Shown: positions 34,051 to 46,103 of the stretch, one piece after another | Layout of the letters: each line of letters begins with the position of its first letter | Numbering within the stretch: position 1 is the stretch's first letter | From: Streptomyces sp. NBC_00239 | GTDB lineage: Bacteria > Actinomycetota > Actinomycetes > Streptomycetales > Streptomycetaceae | Assembly (NCBI RefSeq): GCF_036194065.1 | Contig: NZ_CP108095.1 | Span: forward strand, 4,898,001-4,962,000 | Length of the DNA: 64,000 nucleotides | Direction of reading: 5' to 3' | Program-made: the position numbers and the translations under genes | Notes under the pieces: generated by a model | The model's database searches: none | Seen by the model: only the letters and a program-made list of their open reading frames with translations | What the model was told of the DNA's origin: nothing

Positions 34051-34292
34051 GCGTCGGCTCCGAACGCCTCGGCGAAGCCGGCGGGGAGTTCGTCGAAGTC
34101 GTCGGCGATGACGATCTGGCCCGCGAGGGAGCCGTAGTCGGTCCGCTGGACCTTGCCGGCCAGCGGAATCACCTTCGCGACCGGCTCGCCGGACTTGCTG
34201 ATGATCACCTCTTCGCCGGTGGCGACGATTTCCAGGATCTTCGAGAAGTGGGTCTTCGCCTCGTGCACGTTGTACTGCCGGGCTGCTTCCAC
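34047..34292 (-). CDS. Phd/YefM-type antitoxin of the PIN toxin
   Basis: An 81-residue antitoxin with the N-terminal Phd/YefM DNA-binding fold (YNVHEAKTHFSKILEIVATGEEVIISKSGEPVAKVIPL). Its acidic C-terminal tail (DDFDELPAGFAEAFGADA) is the expected toxin-wrapping segment. GTG 34292 has AGAGG upstream. It is the first gene of a two-gene module. A six-base-arm palindrome at 34320-34336 lies just upstream and is a likely self-regulatory operator. Confidence 0.9.
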   Translation of the reverse strand: MEAARQYNVHEAKTHFSKILEIVATGEEVIISKSGEPVAKVIPLAGKVQRTDYGSLAGQIVIADDFDELPAGFAEAFGADA

Positions 34293-34319
34293 GGCGGCCT
34301 CTCATCGGCGCAGGGTGGA

Positions 34320-34336
34320 CTAAGTGATGGACTTAG
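34320..34336. promoter_or_regulatory. Palindromic candidate operator of the PIN/Phd module
   Basis: ctaagt (34320-34325) and acttag (34331-34336) form a perfect inverted repeat with a five-base spacer, in an A/T-rich pocket about 28 bases upstream of the antitoxin start. Phd-type antitoxins bind such sites to repress their operon. Confidence 0.6.
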
Positions 34337-34520
34337 GTTAGAGCGGGCGCCCTTCGGCCCGCCGGATCCGTCACTCGGCGGAGTGACGGCAATCCCTCGC
34401 GCGAGTGACCAGCCCGCGCCGTAGGCTGGGATCCCCGGCCCGTTCCACGTGTCGGGCGCTTCGCGTTGCCTCTGCGCGTGGCCCTTGTTGTACGGACCAT
34501 CCCCGGACGGAAAGCCCCTC

Positions 34521-38037
<3,517 letters not shown>

Positions 38038-38051
<14 letters not shown>

Positions 38052-38083
38052 CACTCGCGGCACCGGTCCTGGGGTCCTGACAC
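38038..38083. repeat. 17-bp direct repeat spanning the mfd stop
   Basis: tcctggggtcctgacac occurs at 38038-38054 and again at 38067-38083, 29 bases apart. The first copy includes the mfd stop codon. A third, degenerate copy (ttccggggtggtgaccc) follows. Confidence 0.6.
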
Positions 38084-38254
38084 CCCCGGCAACGGTTCCG
38101 GGGTGGTGACCCCACGACGTCGGTCGCGGGGTCCCGACCCCATGACGCTGCCGCCCGCACGTCGCCTTGCGGCGCGCGGGCGGCCCTGCGGGCCCGTGCC
38201 GCTCGCCGAGGGGATGAAATGGTCTGGACCGGCCGGTGTCTAGGATCTGGTCCC

Positions 38255-38977
38255 ATGCGCCGACTCCCCGCCCCCGCCGCCCTGCTGCTCGCCGCCGCCC
38301 TCGCCCTGACCGGCTGTACGCGGGACGGGTCCGGAGCGGGCTCGGGGGCCGGCGGGTCGGGGAACGGGCCGGGCGGCGGGCCGGCCGCCGGGGCCGTGGA
38401 CGCGCTGGCCGTGAAGGGGCGGGCGCCCAAGACCGGGTACGGGCGAGAGGAGTTCGGGCGGGGCTGGCTCGACACCGACGGCAACGGGTGCGCGACCCGC
38501 GAGGACATCCTGCGGCGGGACCTGACGGACACCCGCCTCAAGGGCGGCCGCTGCAAGGTGGCCTCTGGGGTGCTGGCGAGCGACCCGTACACCGGCAGGC
38601 GCCTGGAGTTCCGGCGCGGGCGCAGCGCCGTGGACATCGACCACGTGGTCGCGCTGTCGGACGCCTGGCAGAAGGGCGCCAAGGGCTGGGACCGCTCCAA
38701 GCGGGTCGCCTTCGCCAACGACCCGCTGAACCTGCTGGCCGTGGAGGCGAGCGCCAACCGCCGCAAGAGCGACGGCGACGCGGCCACCTGGCTGCCCGCG
38801 AACAGGTCCTACCGCTGTACGTACGTGGCCGCGCAGGTCGCGGTGAAGCGGAAGTACGGGCTGTGGGTCACGGCGGGGGAGCGGGACGCGATGAAGCGCG
38901 TGCTGTCCCGCTGCCCCGGCCAGAACCTGCCCCAGGGCGGCACCCCGACGAGGGCCCCGGCCCGGCTGAGCCGGTAG
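38255..38977 (+). CDS. Secreted HNH endonuclease-family lipoprotein (DUF1524-like)
   Basis: A 240-residue protein with a lipoprotein signal peptide: basic start, hydrophobic core, and lipobox LTGC at about 17-20. A Gly/Ser linker follows, then a secreted-nuclease domain from about 50. The catalytic core is DIDHVVALSDAWQKG (the His-based HNH strand), followed by FANDPLNLLAVEASANRRKSDGDAATWLP, which supplies the second half of the beta-beta-alpha metal motif, with conserved cysteines in the flanking text. This family is common on actinomycete cell surfaces. It may degrade extracellular DNA. ATG 38255 has AGGA nine bases upstream. Confidence 0.9.
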   Translation: MRRLPAPAALLLAAALALTGCTRDGSGAGSGAGGSGNGPGGGPAAGAVDALAVKGRAPKTGYGREEFGRGWLDTDGNGCATREDILRRDLTDTRLKGGRCKVASGVLASDPYTGRRLEFRRGRSAVDIDHVVALSDAWQKGAKGWDRSKRVAFANDPLNLLAVEASANRRKSDGDAATWLPANRSYRCTYVAAQVAVKRKYGLWVTAGERDAMKRVLSRCPGQNLPQGGTPTRAPARLSR

Positions 38978-39061
38978 CCGGTAGCCGGGCGTCAGGGGCC
39001 GGCCGGGGAGGCGGGGCGTACGGCGCCGGACACGGGGGCGCCGGACACCGGGCGCCGGGCG

Positions 39062-39880
39062 TCAGGCGGCCTTGCCCGGGCCCCGGAGCTTGTCGGCGTC
39101 GATGACGTCCTTGTCGGCGGGCGGCGTCACGTCCACCGGCTTCTCGTAGTCGGAGAACGTCAGGTCCCCCGGCTCCTTGCCGCCCTTGGTGGCGCGCAGC
39201 AGGTACGGCGCGCCCTTCGTGGCGACGTAGTACGTCTCCAGCCCGCCGTCCTTGGCGGGGGCGGTCACCGTCAGCGCCGGCTGTCCGCCGACCGTGGCCG
39301 GGCCGCCCCTGCGGGCCACCGGGCTGCTCTTGCCGAACGACTGCAGCAGCTTGTCCAGGTCGCACATCTGGCTGGACTGCTTGGCCTGGGGGCTCCCCGC
39401 GCGCATCTTCAGCCAGCGGTCGGCGAGCATCGCGACCATGGCGTCCACCTGCTGCTTCGGCCTGCCCTTGGTCTGCGAGCGGTAGAGCTCGGCATCGCCC
39501 TTGTAGTAGATGAAGTCGCTCGACTTGACGATCTCGGCGGTGCCCATGGTCCCGAGGGTGACGGTTCCGGCGCACTCGCCCTTCACGTTCAGGGCGAGGT
39601 CCATGCGGATGTCCTTGCCGTCGGTCCGCACCTGCCCGGTGAGCCGCAGGGAGTTCGCCGCCTTCGTGGCCGCGTACGCCTTCTCGTGTATCTCGGGGCC
39701 GGACAGATCGGCGAACGGGTCGGCCGGGTCCGCAGACTTGGCCGGCTCGGCCGGCTTGGCGGTCGTCGGGCCGGTCCCGGGCTTGGCGTCGCTCTCCGCG
39801 GTGCCGGACGAACTGCAGGCGGTGAGGCCGCCGATCACGGCGCAGGCGAGTGTGGCCGCGGCCAGCGTGCGGATGCGCAT
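39062..39880 (-). CDS. Lipoprotein, LolA/LppX-like, paralogue 1
   Basis: A 272-residue lipoprotein with lipobox LTAC near residues 19-22 and a Ser/Pro linker. The folded domain from about 55 starts FADLSGPEIHEKAYAATKAANSLRLTGQV. The pattern of alternating strands (RMDLALN, GTVTLG, FIYYKGD), a helix with MLADRWLKM, and a late DLTFSDYEKPVDVTPPADKDVID resembles LolA/LppX/LprG-type lipid-binding lipoproteins. ATG 39880 follows GGGGGGA. It is the downstream member of a tandem pair with a similar gene 103 bases upstream. Ligand unknown; a role in lipid or glycolipid shuttling is inference. Confidence 0.82.
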   Translation of the reverse strand: MRIRTLAAATLACAVIGGLTACSSSGTAESDAKPGTGPTTAKPAEPAKSADPADPFADLSGPEIHEKAYAATKAANSLRLTGQVRTDGKDIRMDLALNVKGECAGTVTLGTMGTAEIVKSSDFIYYKGDAELYRSQTKGRPKQQVDAMVAMLADRWLKMRAGSPQAKQSSQMCDLDKLLQSFGKSSPVARRGGPATVGGQPALTVTAPAKDGGLETYYVATKGAPYLLRATKGGKEPGDLTFSDYEKPVDVTPPADKDVIDADKLRGPGKAA

Positions 39881-39983
39881 CTGGATCCCCCCTGTGGATC
39901 GACTGTCAGACCTGTGAGGTTAGCCCGCCGCCCTGACAGCCGGTCGGCGGGTGAGCCGGGCGGCACGTCGGTCGGTCGGCGGG

Positions 39984-40766
39984 TCAGCCGAGCTTGGAGA
40001 GGTCCACGACGTCCTTGTCGGCGGGCGGCGTCGTGTCCACCGGCCGGTTGAAGTCCGAGAAGGTCATCTCGCCCGGGTCGTCGCCGTCCTTCTGCACCGC
40101 CTTGAGGAGGAACGGCTCGCCCTTCGCGGCCACGTACACGGTCCCGGTGCCGCCGTCCGCGGGCACCGTCAGCGCTACGGCCTGCTGCCCGTCGACGGTG
40201 GTCACCGCGCCCTTGTGGGCGGTGCCGCTGTTGTCCTCGAACTCCTTGAGCAGCTCGTCCAGATCGCAGATGCCGGTGAAGTCCTTGGCGTCCGGGGAGT
40301 CGGCGGGGCTCTTCATCCAGCGGTCGGCGAGCATCTTCACCACCGCGTCGGTCTGCTCCTTGGGCTCGCCCTTGCCGGCGGCCCGGTAGAAGGCCTCGTC
40401 GGCCTTCACGTACGCGTTCTTCTTCGACTTGATCAGCTCGAACCGGCCCTCGCCGGCCGTGGCCATGCTGCCGCGGCACTCGTCGCCGGTGGAGAGCGAA
40501 AGCTCCATCGTCATCGGCTTCTTGTCCTCGGTGACGGAGCCCTTGACGGTCATCGAGGTGGCCTTGCGGGTCGCCGCCAGGGACTTCTCCAGCAGCTGCG
40601 GACCCGACAGGTCGGCGTACGGGGCCTTCTGCGCGGCGGGCTTCGCGGCGGACCCGGAGGCGGACGAGGAGCCGGAGTCCGACCCGGATCCGGAGGTGCC
40701 GCAGGCCGTCAGGCCGAGGAGGGCGGCGGAGGCGAGCGCGGTGGCGGCCAGGGTGGTGGTGCGCAT
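39984..40766 (-). CDS. Lipoprotein, LolA/LppX-like, paralogue 2
   Basis: A 260-residue lipoprotein with lipobox LTAC at about 19-22, a Ser/Gly/Ala-rich linker, and the same fold markers as its neighbour: YADLSGPQLLEKSLAATRKATSM, KMLADRWMKSPADSP, ICDLDELLKEFE, EMTFSDFNRPVDTTPPADKDVVDLSKL. The two genes are clearly a tandem duplication. ATG 40766 follows CAGGAG; that ribosome site lies inside a small inverted repeat (cagga-gtt-tcctg), which could hide it. The gene is divergent from the DNA methylase across a region full of inverted repeats. Confidence 0.82.
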   Translation of the reverse strand: MRTTTLAATALASAALLGLTACGTSGSGSDSGSSSASGSAAKPAAQKAPYADLSGPQLLEKSLAATRKATSMTVKGSVTEDKKPMTMELSLSTGDECRGSMATAGEGRFELIKSKKNAYVKADEAFYRAAGKGEPKEQTDAVVKMLADRWMKSPADSPDAKDFTGICDLDELLKEFEDNSGTAHKGAVTTVDGQQAVALTVPADGGTGTVYVAAKGEPFLLKAVQKDGDDPGEMTFSDFNRPVDTTPPADKDVVDLSKLG

Positions 40767-40872
40767 CAGGAAACTCCTGCGGAGAGAAGAGGAGGGGCGG
40801 AGAACGAGGACGGGCGGAGAAGAGGAGAGGCGGGGAGGCGAAGCGGTGTGACGATGGCAATCACAGCAGAAG

Positions 40873-40934
40873 CTGTGAACCGAGTCAACACGGTTCACAG
40901 AGACTCTCTTGATTCACGCCGTGAAGCGGTCTCT
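40873..40934. promoter_or_regulatory. Nested inverted-repeat cluster between lipoprotein and methylase genes
   Basis: ctgtgaaccg (40873-40882) and cggttcacag (40891-40900) form a perfect 10-bp inverted repeat with an eight-base spacer. Directly after it, agagac (40899-40904) pairs with gtctct (40929-40934), and inside these ttcac (40913-40917) pairs with gtgaa (40921-40925). The repeated GTGAA/TTCAC half sites look like a multi-site operator for the divergent promoters. Confidence 0.65.
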
Positions 40935-40999
40935 TGCGTGTGTACGGGTATGCTCGGCGGCACATCCACGGGGTACCGCCCGACCAGGGGAGCCAGCCA

Positions 41000-43018
41000 G
41001 TGCCGCCAGTGCCGGACCACACCGCCGACGGGACCGCAGCCGAGGTCACCGCGGCCGACATCGCGCGGCTCGCGGGCGTCGGCCGCGCCGCCGTCAGCAA
41101 CTGGCGCCGCCGGCACACCGACTTCCCCAAGCCCGTCGGAGGCACCGAGACCAGCCCCTCGTTCGCCCTCCCCGAGGTCGAACAGTGGCTGCGCGCCCAG
41201 GGCAAGCTCGCCGAGGTCCCGCTCCGCGAACGCGTCTGGCAGCACCTCTGCGGCCACCCCGCCGGCGCCGTCACCGCCCTCGTCCACACCGGCTGCGCCC
41301 TGCTCGTCGTACGCGACCGGCCCACCGACTGGCTGGAGCTGTCCGCCCGCTCCGACGAGGACCTCGCGTCCCGACTGCCCGCCGTACTCGACCAGGTGCT
41401 CACCGCCCGGTTCGGCCCGGTCCACCCCGTCACCGGCCCGGCCGCCGCCGGCATCGGCCCCGCCGCCGTGCCGCTGCTGCGCGCCGCCGCCGACCTCGCC
41501 GCCGAACTCGGCGCCCGCCAGGCCTTCGAGTTCCTCCTCGGCCGCCACCTCGACGCCAACCCGCGCCAGTACACGCTGACCCCGCCCGGCCCCGCCGAGC
41601 TGATGGCCGCCCTCGCCGCCCCCGCCACCGCCGGAACCGCCGGCCCGGGGACGGCCGGCGCCGCGCCCTTCACCGTCCTCGACCCCGCCTGCGGCACCGG
41701 CACCCTGCTGCGCGCCGCCCCCCGCGCCACCGCCCTGCACGGCCAGGACAGCCAGCCCGAACTCGCCGCGCTCACCGCCCTGCGCCTCGCCCTGCACGGC
41801 GACGCCGCCGTCCGCACCGCCGCCGCCGACAGCCTGCGCGCCGACGCCTTCCCCGGCCTCACCGCCGACGCCGTGCTCTGCCACCCGCCCTTCAACGAGC
41901 GCAACTGGGGCCACGACGAACTCGCCTACGACCCCCGCTGGGAGTACGGCTTCCCCGCCCGCACCGAATCCGAGCTCGCCTGGGTCCAGCACGCCCTCGG
42001 CCGGCTCCGCGACGGCGGCACCGCCGTCCTGCTCATGCCCCCCGCCGTCGCCGCCCGCCGCTCCGGCCGCCGCATCCGCGCCGACCTGCTGCGCCGGGGC
42101 GCCCTGCGCGCCGTGATCGCGCTGCCCGCCGGAGCGGCGCCCCCGTACGGCATCCCGCTGCACCTGTGGGTGCTGCGGCGGCCCGCGCCCGGCGCCGCCC
42201 CCGCCCCCGAACTACTCCTCGTCGACACCGCCGACCTCGGAGCCGACGGCCGGGACAAGACCTCCTGGCCCGCCCTCCAGCAGACCGTCCTGGCCGCCTG
42301 GACGGCCTTCGACCGCACCGGCACCGCCGAGGAAACCCCCGGAGTCAGCCGCTCCGTCCCGGTGATCGAGCTCCTCGACGACGACGTGGACCTGACCCCC
42401 GCCCGCTACCTGCCGCCGCCCGCCGCGGGCGGACCCGACGAGCTGGCCGCCGTCCGCGAGCACCTCGACGCGACCCTCCTGCTGGCCGCCCGGCTCGCCC
42501 CGCCCGCCGCCCCGGCCGCCCCCGGCCAGGCCGACCCGGTCCGCCGCACCGCCACCACCCTCGGCGAACTCGCCCGCGCCGGCGCCCTCGTCCTCAAGAC
42601 GGCCGGCTCCGCCGAGGAACCCGTACACACCCGCGCCGGCGACGTGATCGTCCCCGTCGTCGGCGCCACCGCCGTCGCCCGCGTCGTCGACACCGCGACC
42701 GCGGGCGAACCGCTCGGCCGCAACCTGCAACTGCTGCGCCCCGACCCCGCCGCCCTCGACCCCTGGTTCCTCGCCGGCTTCCTGCGCGGCACCGCCAACA
42801 CCCGGCAGGCCAGCAGCTACGCCTCCACCGCCACCCGGCTGGACGTCCGCCGCCTCCAGCTGCCCCGGCTGCCCCTGGCCGACCAGCGGCGCTACGGCGA
42901 ACGCTTCCGCGCGCTCGCCGAGTTCGAGGACGCGCTGCGGCTGGCCGGGCGCCTCGGTGAACAGTTGGTACAGGGCCTTTACGACGGTCTGACGGACGGT
43001 ACGGTCACACCCGGGTGA
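41000..43018 (+). CDS. N6-type DNA methylase with N-terminal helix-turn-helix; altered motif IV
   Basis: A 672-residue protein. Residues about 15-45 form a helix-turn-helix (VTAADIARLAGVGRAAVSNWRRR) with a following wing, as in MerR/AlpA-like modules. A methylase domain of the HsdM/N6_Mtase type follows: SAM motif I DPACGTGTLL near 230, then motif IV read as LCHPPFNERNWG near 293-304. In active adenine methylases this is NPPF/Y; here the Asn position is His295. Further family text is DPRWEYGFPARTESELAWVQHAL. The C-terminal third resembles a target-recognition region. GTG 41000 follows AGGGGAG by seven bases. No restriction or specificity subunit is nearby, so it is a solitary, perhaps regulatory, protein. 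Confidence 0.85.
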   Translation: MPPVPDHTADGTAAEVTAADIARLAGVGRAAVSNWRRRHTDFPKPVGGTETSPSFALPEVEQWLRAQGKLAEVPLRERVWQHLCGHPAGAVTALVHTGCALLVVRDRPTDWLELSARSDEDLASRLPAVLDQVLTARFGPVHPVTGPAAAGIGPAAVPLLRAAADLAAELGARQAFEFLLGRHLDANPRQYTLTPPGPAELMAALAAPATAGTAGPGTAGAAPFTVLDPACGTGTLLRAAPRATALHGQDSQPELAALTALRLALHGDAAVRTAAADSLRADAFPGLTADAVLCHPPFNERNWGHDELAYDPRWEYGFPARTESELAWVQHALGRLRDGGTAVLLMPPAVAARRSGRRIRADLLRRGALRAVIALPAGAAPPYGIPLHLWVLRRPAPGAAPAPELLLVDTADLGADGRDKTSWPALQQTVLAAWTAFDRTGTAEETPGVSRSVPVIELLDDDVDLTPARYLPPPAAGGPDELAAVREHLDATLLLAARLAPPAAPAAPGQADPVRRTATTLGELARAGALVLKTAGSAEEPVHTRAGDVIVPVVGATAVARVVDTATAGEPLGRNLQLLRPDPAALDPWFLAGFLRGTANTRQASSYASTATRLDVRRLQLPRLPLADQRRYGERFRALAEFEDALRLAGRLGEQLVQGLYDGLTDGTVTPG

Positions 43019-43117
43019 TCAACCGCGCAACGGTTGTGCACAACCCCGGGGCCGCTGTCCGGGCAGGTGTATACGCTCTGACCCTCGTATGTACGCGCGC
43101 ACTCATCAGGAGCAGCA

Positions 43118-43765
43118 ATGCACGGCCAAGGCTATGCACCCCCGCAGCCGGGGCGCCCCGCCGGCAGCACACTGGCCGCGCTGCGCGCACTCTTCGCCGC
43201 GCTGACCCTGCTGAGCTGCGGTTTCCTCGGCTGGGTCGCGATGATCCGGCTGGCGGTCGTCACCCGCCGGCCCCTGCACTGGGCACTGCTGTGCGTGGTC
43301 GTCGCCATGAACATCGGACTGCTCGTCTACGCCGGCGTCGCCGTGCCCGAGGACGAGGACAAGGAGCTCAGCGACCCCGCCGCCATCACCATCCTGCTCT
43401 GGCTGCTGGTCAACACCGTCGGCGTCCTCACGTACTACTTCTACGCCGAGCTGCGCCACTACGAGCGGCTCGACCGGCAGGGACCGCACCCCGGCCCCCA
43501 CCCGCACGCCCCGCAGCAGCCCCCGCTGCCGCAGGCCGGATACGGCTACCCGCAGGCCCACCACACCCCGGTCCCGCAGCAGCCCGCTCAGCCCCCGCAC
43601 CACCACACCCCCGTGCCGCAGCAGCCCGCTCAGCCCCCGCACCACCACACCCCCGTGCCGCAGCAGCCCGCACAGCCCCCGGCGCCGCCGCACCGCATCG
43701 GGCAGGTCCGCGCCGAACTCGACGAGCTGAGCGAGCTGCTGCGCCGTGAGGAGCGCGACCGGTGA
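43118..43765 (+). CDS. Membrane protein with C-terminal HTPVPQQPAQPP repeats
   Basis: A 215-residue protein. Three hydrophobic spans are seen at about 20-43, 53-74 and 88-108. A cytoplasmic tail follows in which the 14-residue unit HHHTPVPQQPAQPP is repeated three times (42-base DNA repeat, about 43558-43682), and the end is a short amphipathic helix (RAELDELSELLRREERDR). The function is not recognised. ATG 43118 follows AGGAG. The stop overlaps the kinase start as GTGA, so it is coupled to the Ser/Thr kinase and may be its anchor or substrate. The repeat number may vary between strains. Confidence 0.8.
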   Translation: MHGQGYAPPQPGRPAGSTLAALRALFAALTLLSCGFLGWVAMIRLAVVTRRPLHWALLCVVVAMNIGLLVYAGVAVPEDEDKELSDPAAITILLWLLVNTVGVLTYYFYAELRHYERLDRQGPHPGPHPHAPQQPPLPQAGYGYPQAHHTPVPQQPAQPPHHHTPVPQQPAQPPHHHTPVPQQPAQPPAPPHRIGQVRAELDELSELLRREERDR

Positions 43766-45300
43766 GCGGACGCGTCATCGCGGACCGCTACCAGCTCGCC
43801 ACCCTCCTCGGGCAGGGCGGCATGGGCCAGGTCTGGACGGCCTACGACCAGCGCCTCGACCGCCGGGTCGCGGTCAAGCTGCTCCGCCCCGACAAGGTCA
43901 CCGGGCCGGTCGGCGACACCGCGTCCGAGGAGATGCGCCGCCGCTTCGTCCGCGAGTGCCGGGTCACCGCCCAGGTCGACCACCCCGGGCTCGTCACCGT
44001 CCACGACGCGGGCAGCGACGCCTCCGACCTCTACCTCGTCATGCAGTACGTCGAGGGCTCCGACCTCGCCGACCACATCGCCGAACACGACCCGTACCCC
44101 TGGCAGTGGGCCGTCTCCGTCGCCGCCCAGCTGTGCGGGGTGCTCGCCGCCGTGCACGCCGTGCCGATCGTGCACCGCGACCTCAAGCCGCGGAACGTGA
44201 TGGTCCGACCGGACGGCTCGGTGGTCGTCCTCGACCTCGGCGTCGCCTCCGTCATGGACTCCGACACCACCCGCCTCACCCACACCGGCTCGCCCATCGG
44301 CAGCCCCGCCTACATGGCCCCCGAACAGGCGATGGGCGGCGCCGTCGGCCCGTACACGGACCTCTACGCACTCGGCGTGGTCCTCCACGAACTCCTCAGC
44401 GGCAGCGTGCCCTTCGCCGGATCCACCGCCCTCGGCGTCCTCCACCGCCACCTGTACGAGGCGCCGCTCCCGGTCCGCCAGCTGCGCCCCGAGGTGCCGC
44501 ACGCGCTCGAAGCCCTGGTCCTGCGGCTGCTCGCCAAGGACCCGCAGCACCGCCCCGCCTCCGCCCAGGAGGTCTACGAGGCCCTCGTCCCGCTGCTGCC
44601 CGGCCGGACCGCGACCCCCGCCGGCCCCGGCGCCCGCCCCCTCGACCCCACCCGGCCCTTCGTCCGTCCGCACGCCCCCTGGCCCGACCGGACCGCCGCG
44701 GCAGGCCGGACGCCCGCCGTGCCGGCCGCCACCCCGCGCACCGACGTCGCCGCCGCCGTGGACCAGGTCAAGCAGCTCCTCGACGAGGGCCGGCTCACCC
44801 AGGCCGTCGACATCCTCGGCGGGATCCTGCCGGCCGCCGCCGCCCAGCACGGCGAGAAGTCCCCCGTGGTCCGCTCCCTGCGCAAGCAGTACGCGGCCAC
44901 TCTGATGGACGACGGCCAGTACCGCCGGGCCCTGCCCGAACTGCGCCGCCTCGCCGACGAGTACGCGGCCGCCTCCGGCGCCGGCGACCCGCAGTCCCTC
45001 CGCTTCCGCTACGACGCGGCCCAGTGCCTGGAGCAGTTGGGCGAACCCGCCGCGGCCCTCGCCGAATACCGCTCGCTGCTGCCGTACTTCGAGAACCAGT
45101 ACGCCAACGACGACCGCGAGCTCCCGCTCGAAGTGCGCCGCCGCATCGCCCAGCTGCTGCTCGCCGTCGGGGACCGGCCGGCCGCCCACGAGACCCTCGC
45201 CCGGCTGCTGTTCGACGCCGAACGCCTGCACGGGCCCCACCACCCCTTCCCCGGGGAGATCCGGCGCACCCTGCACTGGCTGGGCCAGGTCCACGGCTGA
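43762..45300 (+). CDS. Serine/threonine protein kinase with C-terminal TPR region
   Basis: A 512-residue Hanks-type kinase. The kinase domain spans about 8-275: glycine loop LLGQGGMGQVW, VAVKLL with the ATP-binding Lys, catalytic HRDLKPRNVMV, activation start LDLGVAS (DFG present as DLG), and GSPAYMAPEQ. After a Pro/Ala linker (about 280-330) the C-terminal 180 residues are helical repeats of the TPR type (ALPELRRLADEYAAA, AAALAEYRSLLPYFE). There is no transmembrane segment or PASTA domain, so it is cytoplasmic; its operon partner may bring it to the membrane. GTG 43762 overlaps the preceding stop. Substrate not known. Confidence 0.93.
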   Translation: MSGRVIADRYQLATLLGQGGMGQVWTAYDQRLDRRVAVKLLRPDKVTGPVGDTASEEMRRRFVRECRVTAQVDHPGLVTVHDAGSDASDLYLVMQYVEGSDLADHIAEHDPYPWQWAVSVAAQLCGVLAAVHAVPIVHRDLKPRNVMVRPDGSVVVLDLGVASVMDSDTTRLTHTGSPIGSPAYMAPEQAMGGAVGPYTDLYALGVVLHELLSGSVPFAGSTALGVLHRHLYEAPLPVRQLRPEVPHALEALVLRLLAKDPQHRPASAQEVYEALVPLLPGRTATPAGPGARPLDPTRPFVRPHAPWPDRTAAAGRTPAVPAATPRTDVAAAVDQVKQLLDEGRLTQAVDILGGILPAAAAQHGEKSPVVRSLRKQYAATLMDDGQYRRALPELRRLADEYAAASGAGDPQSLRFRYDAAQCLEQLGEPAAALAEYRSLLPYFENQYANDDRELPLEVRRRIAQLLLAVGDRPAAHETLARLLFDAERLHGPHHPFPGEIRRTLHWLGQVHG

Positions 45301-45454
45301 CCGCGGCGGCCGATCGGGGGGCGCACCCGGATCGGCGGGGAATCGTTGGTCGAATCGGTGGCCCGGGCCACCCCGACTGCTTACCATCGATCACCGCAAG
45401 GCCCTTGTGCGCCGATGCACAAGCCGCACGCACCCCTGTTACCGGGAGGCTCCT

Positions 45455-46075
45455 TTGCACCGCCGCACAGCGCTCTCCGTATCCGCCGCCCTGCTGGCCG
45501 CGGCCCCCCTGCTGGCCGCGTGCTCGGGCGAGGCCCGGCCCGGTACGGCCGCCGTCGTGGGCGGTGAACGCATCACGGTGTCCGCCCTGCAGGCCCAGAT
45601 GCGGGACGTACGCGCCGCGCAGAACCGTTCCCCGCAGGCCGCCCAGCTCATCTCCGACACCTCCGGCCTGGAGAAGTACAAGCTCAACTCCATGATCCAG
45701 AGCCGGGTGCTGGACCGAACGGCACAGGACGCCGGGATCACGATCACCACCAAGGACCTGGAGGACGCCCGCAAGGAGCGCATCCTCCAGTCCGGCGGCG
45801 TCGAGCAGTTCGAGGCGCTGGCCCTGCAGAAGGGCGGCCTCGCCCCCGGCCAGATCGACCGCGCCATCCGGGACCAGCTGATCCTCGCGAAGCTCAACGA
45901 GAAGTTCGGCGAGGGCAAGATCGCCGGACCCGCCGCGGCCGCCGCCAAGGAACTCGGCGTCGAGGTCAACCCGCGGTACGGGGCCTGGGACCCGGCCCAG
46001 CTGACCGTGGGGCAGGCCACCACCCCGTGGATCCGCCAGGTCACCAAGCCGCAGGAGGCCCCCGCGGCGGGATGA
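45455..46075 (+). CDS. SurA N-terminal domain lipoprotein
   Basis: A 206-residue protein with lipobox LLAAC near residues 20-24, then GEARPGTAAVVGGERITVSALQ typical of the SurA/PrsA chaperone N-terminal domain and helices down to about 180. The peptidyl-prolyl isomerase (parvulin) domain of full SurA is absent, which is normal for this actinobacterial family. It probably assists folding of exported proteins. The start is TTG 45455 behind GGGAGG. It is followed 28 bases later by mazG; this pairing is common in Streptomyces. Confidence 0.88.
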   Translation: MHRRTALSVSAALLAAAPLLAACSGEARPGTAAVVGGERITVSALQAQMRDVRAAQNRSPQAAQLISDTSGLEKYKLNSMIQSRVLDRTAQDAGITITTKDLEDARKERILQSGGVEQFEALALQKGGLAPGQIDRAIRDQLILAKLNEKFGEGKIAGPAAAAAKELGVEVNPRYGAWDPAQLTVGQATTPWIRQVTKPQEAPAAG

Positions 46076-46103
46076 GCCGACGGGCCGGAGGTAGGTTCGA
46101 AGC

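Noticed and set aside
40934..40999. Upstream TTG start for the methylase (frame open from 40934)
   Set aside because: The extension would overlap the inverted-repeat cluster and has no ribosome site; GTG 41000 has AGGGGAG at seven bases.
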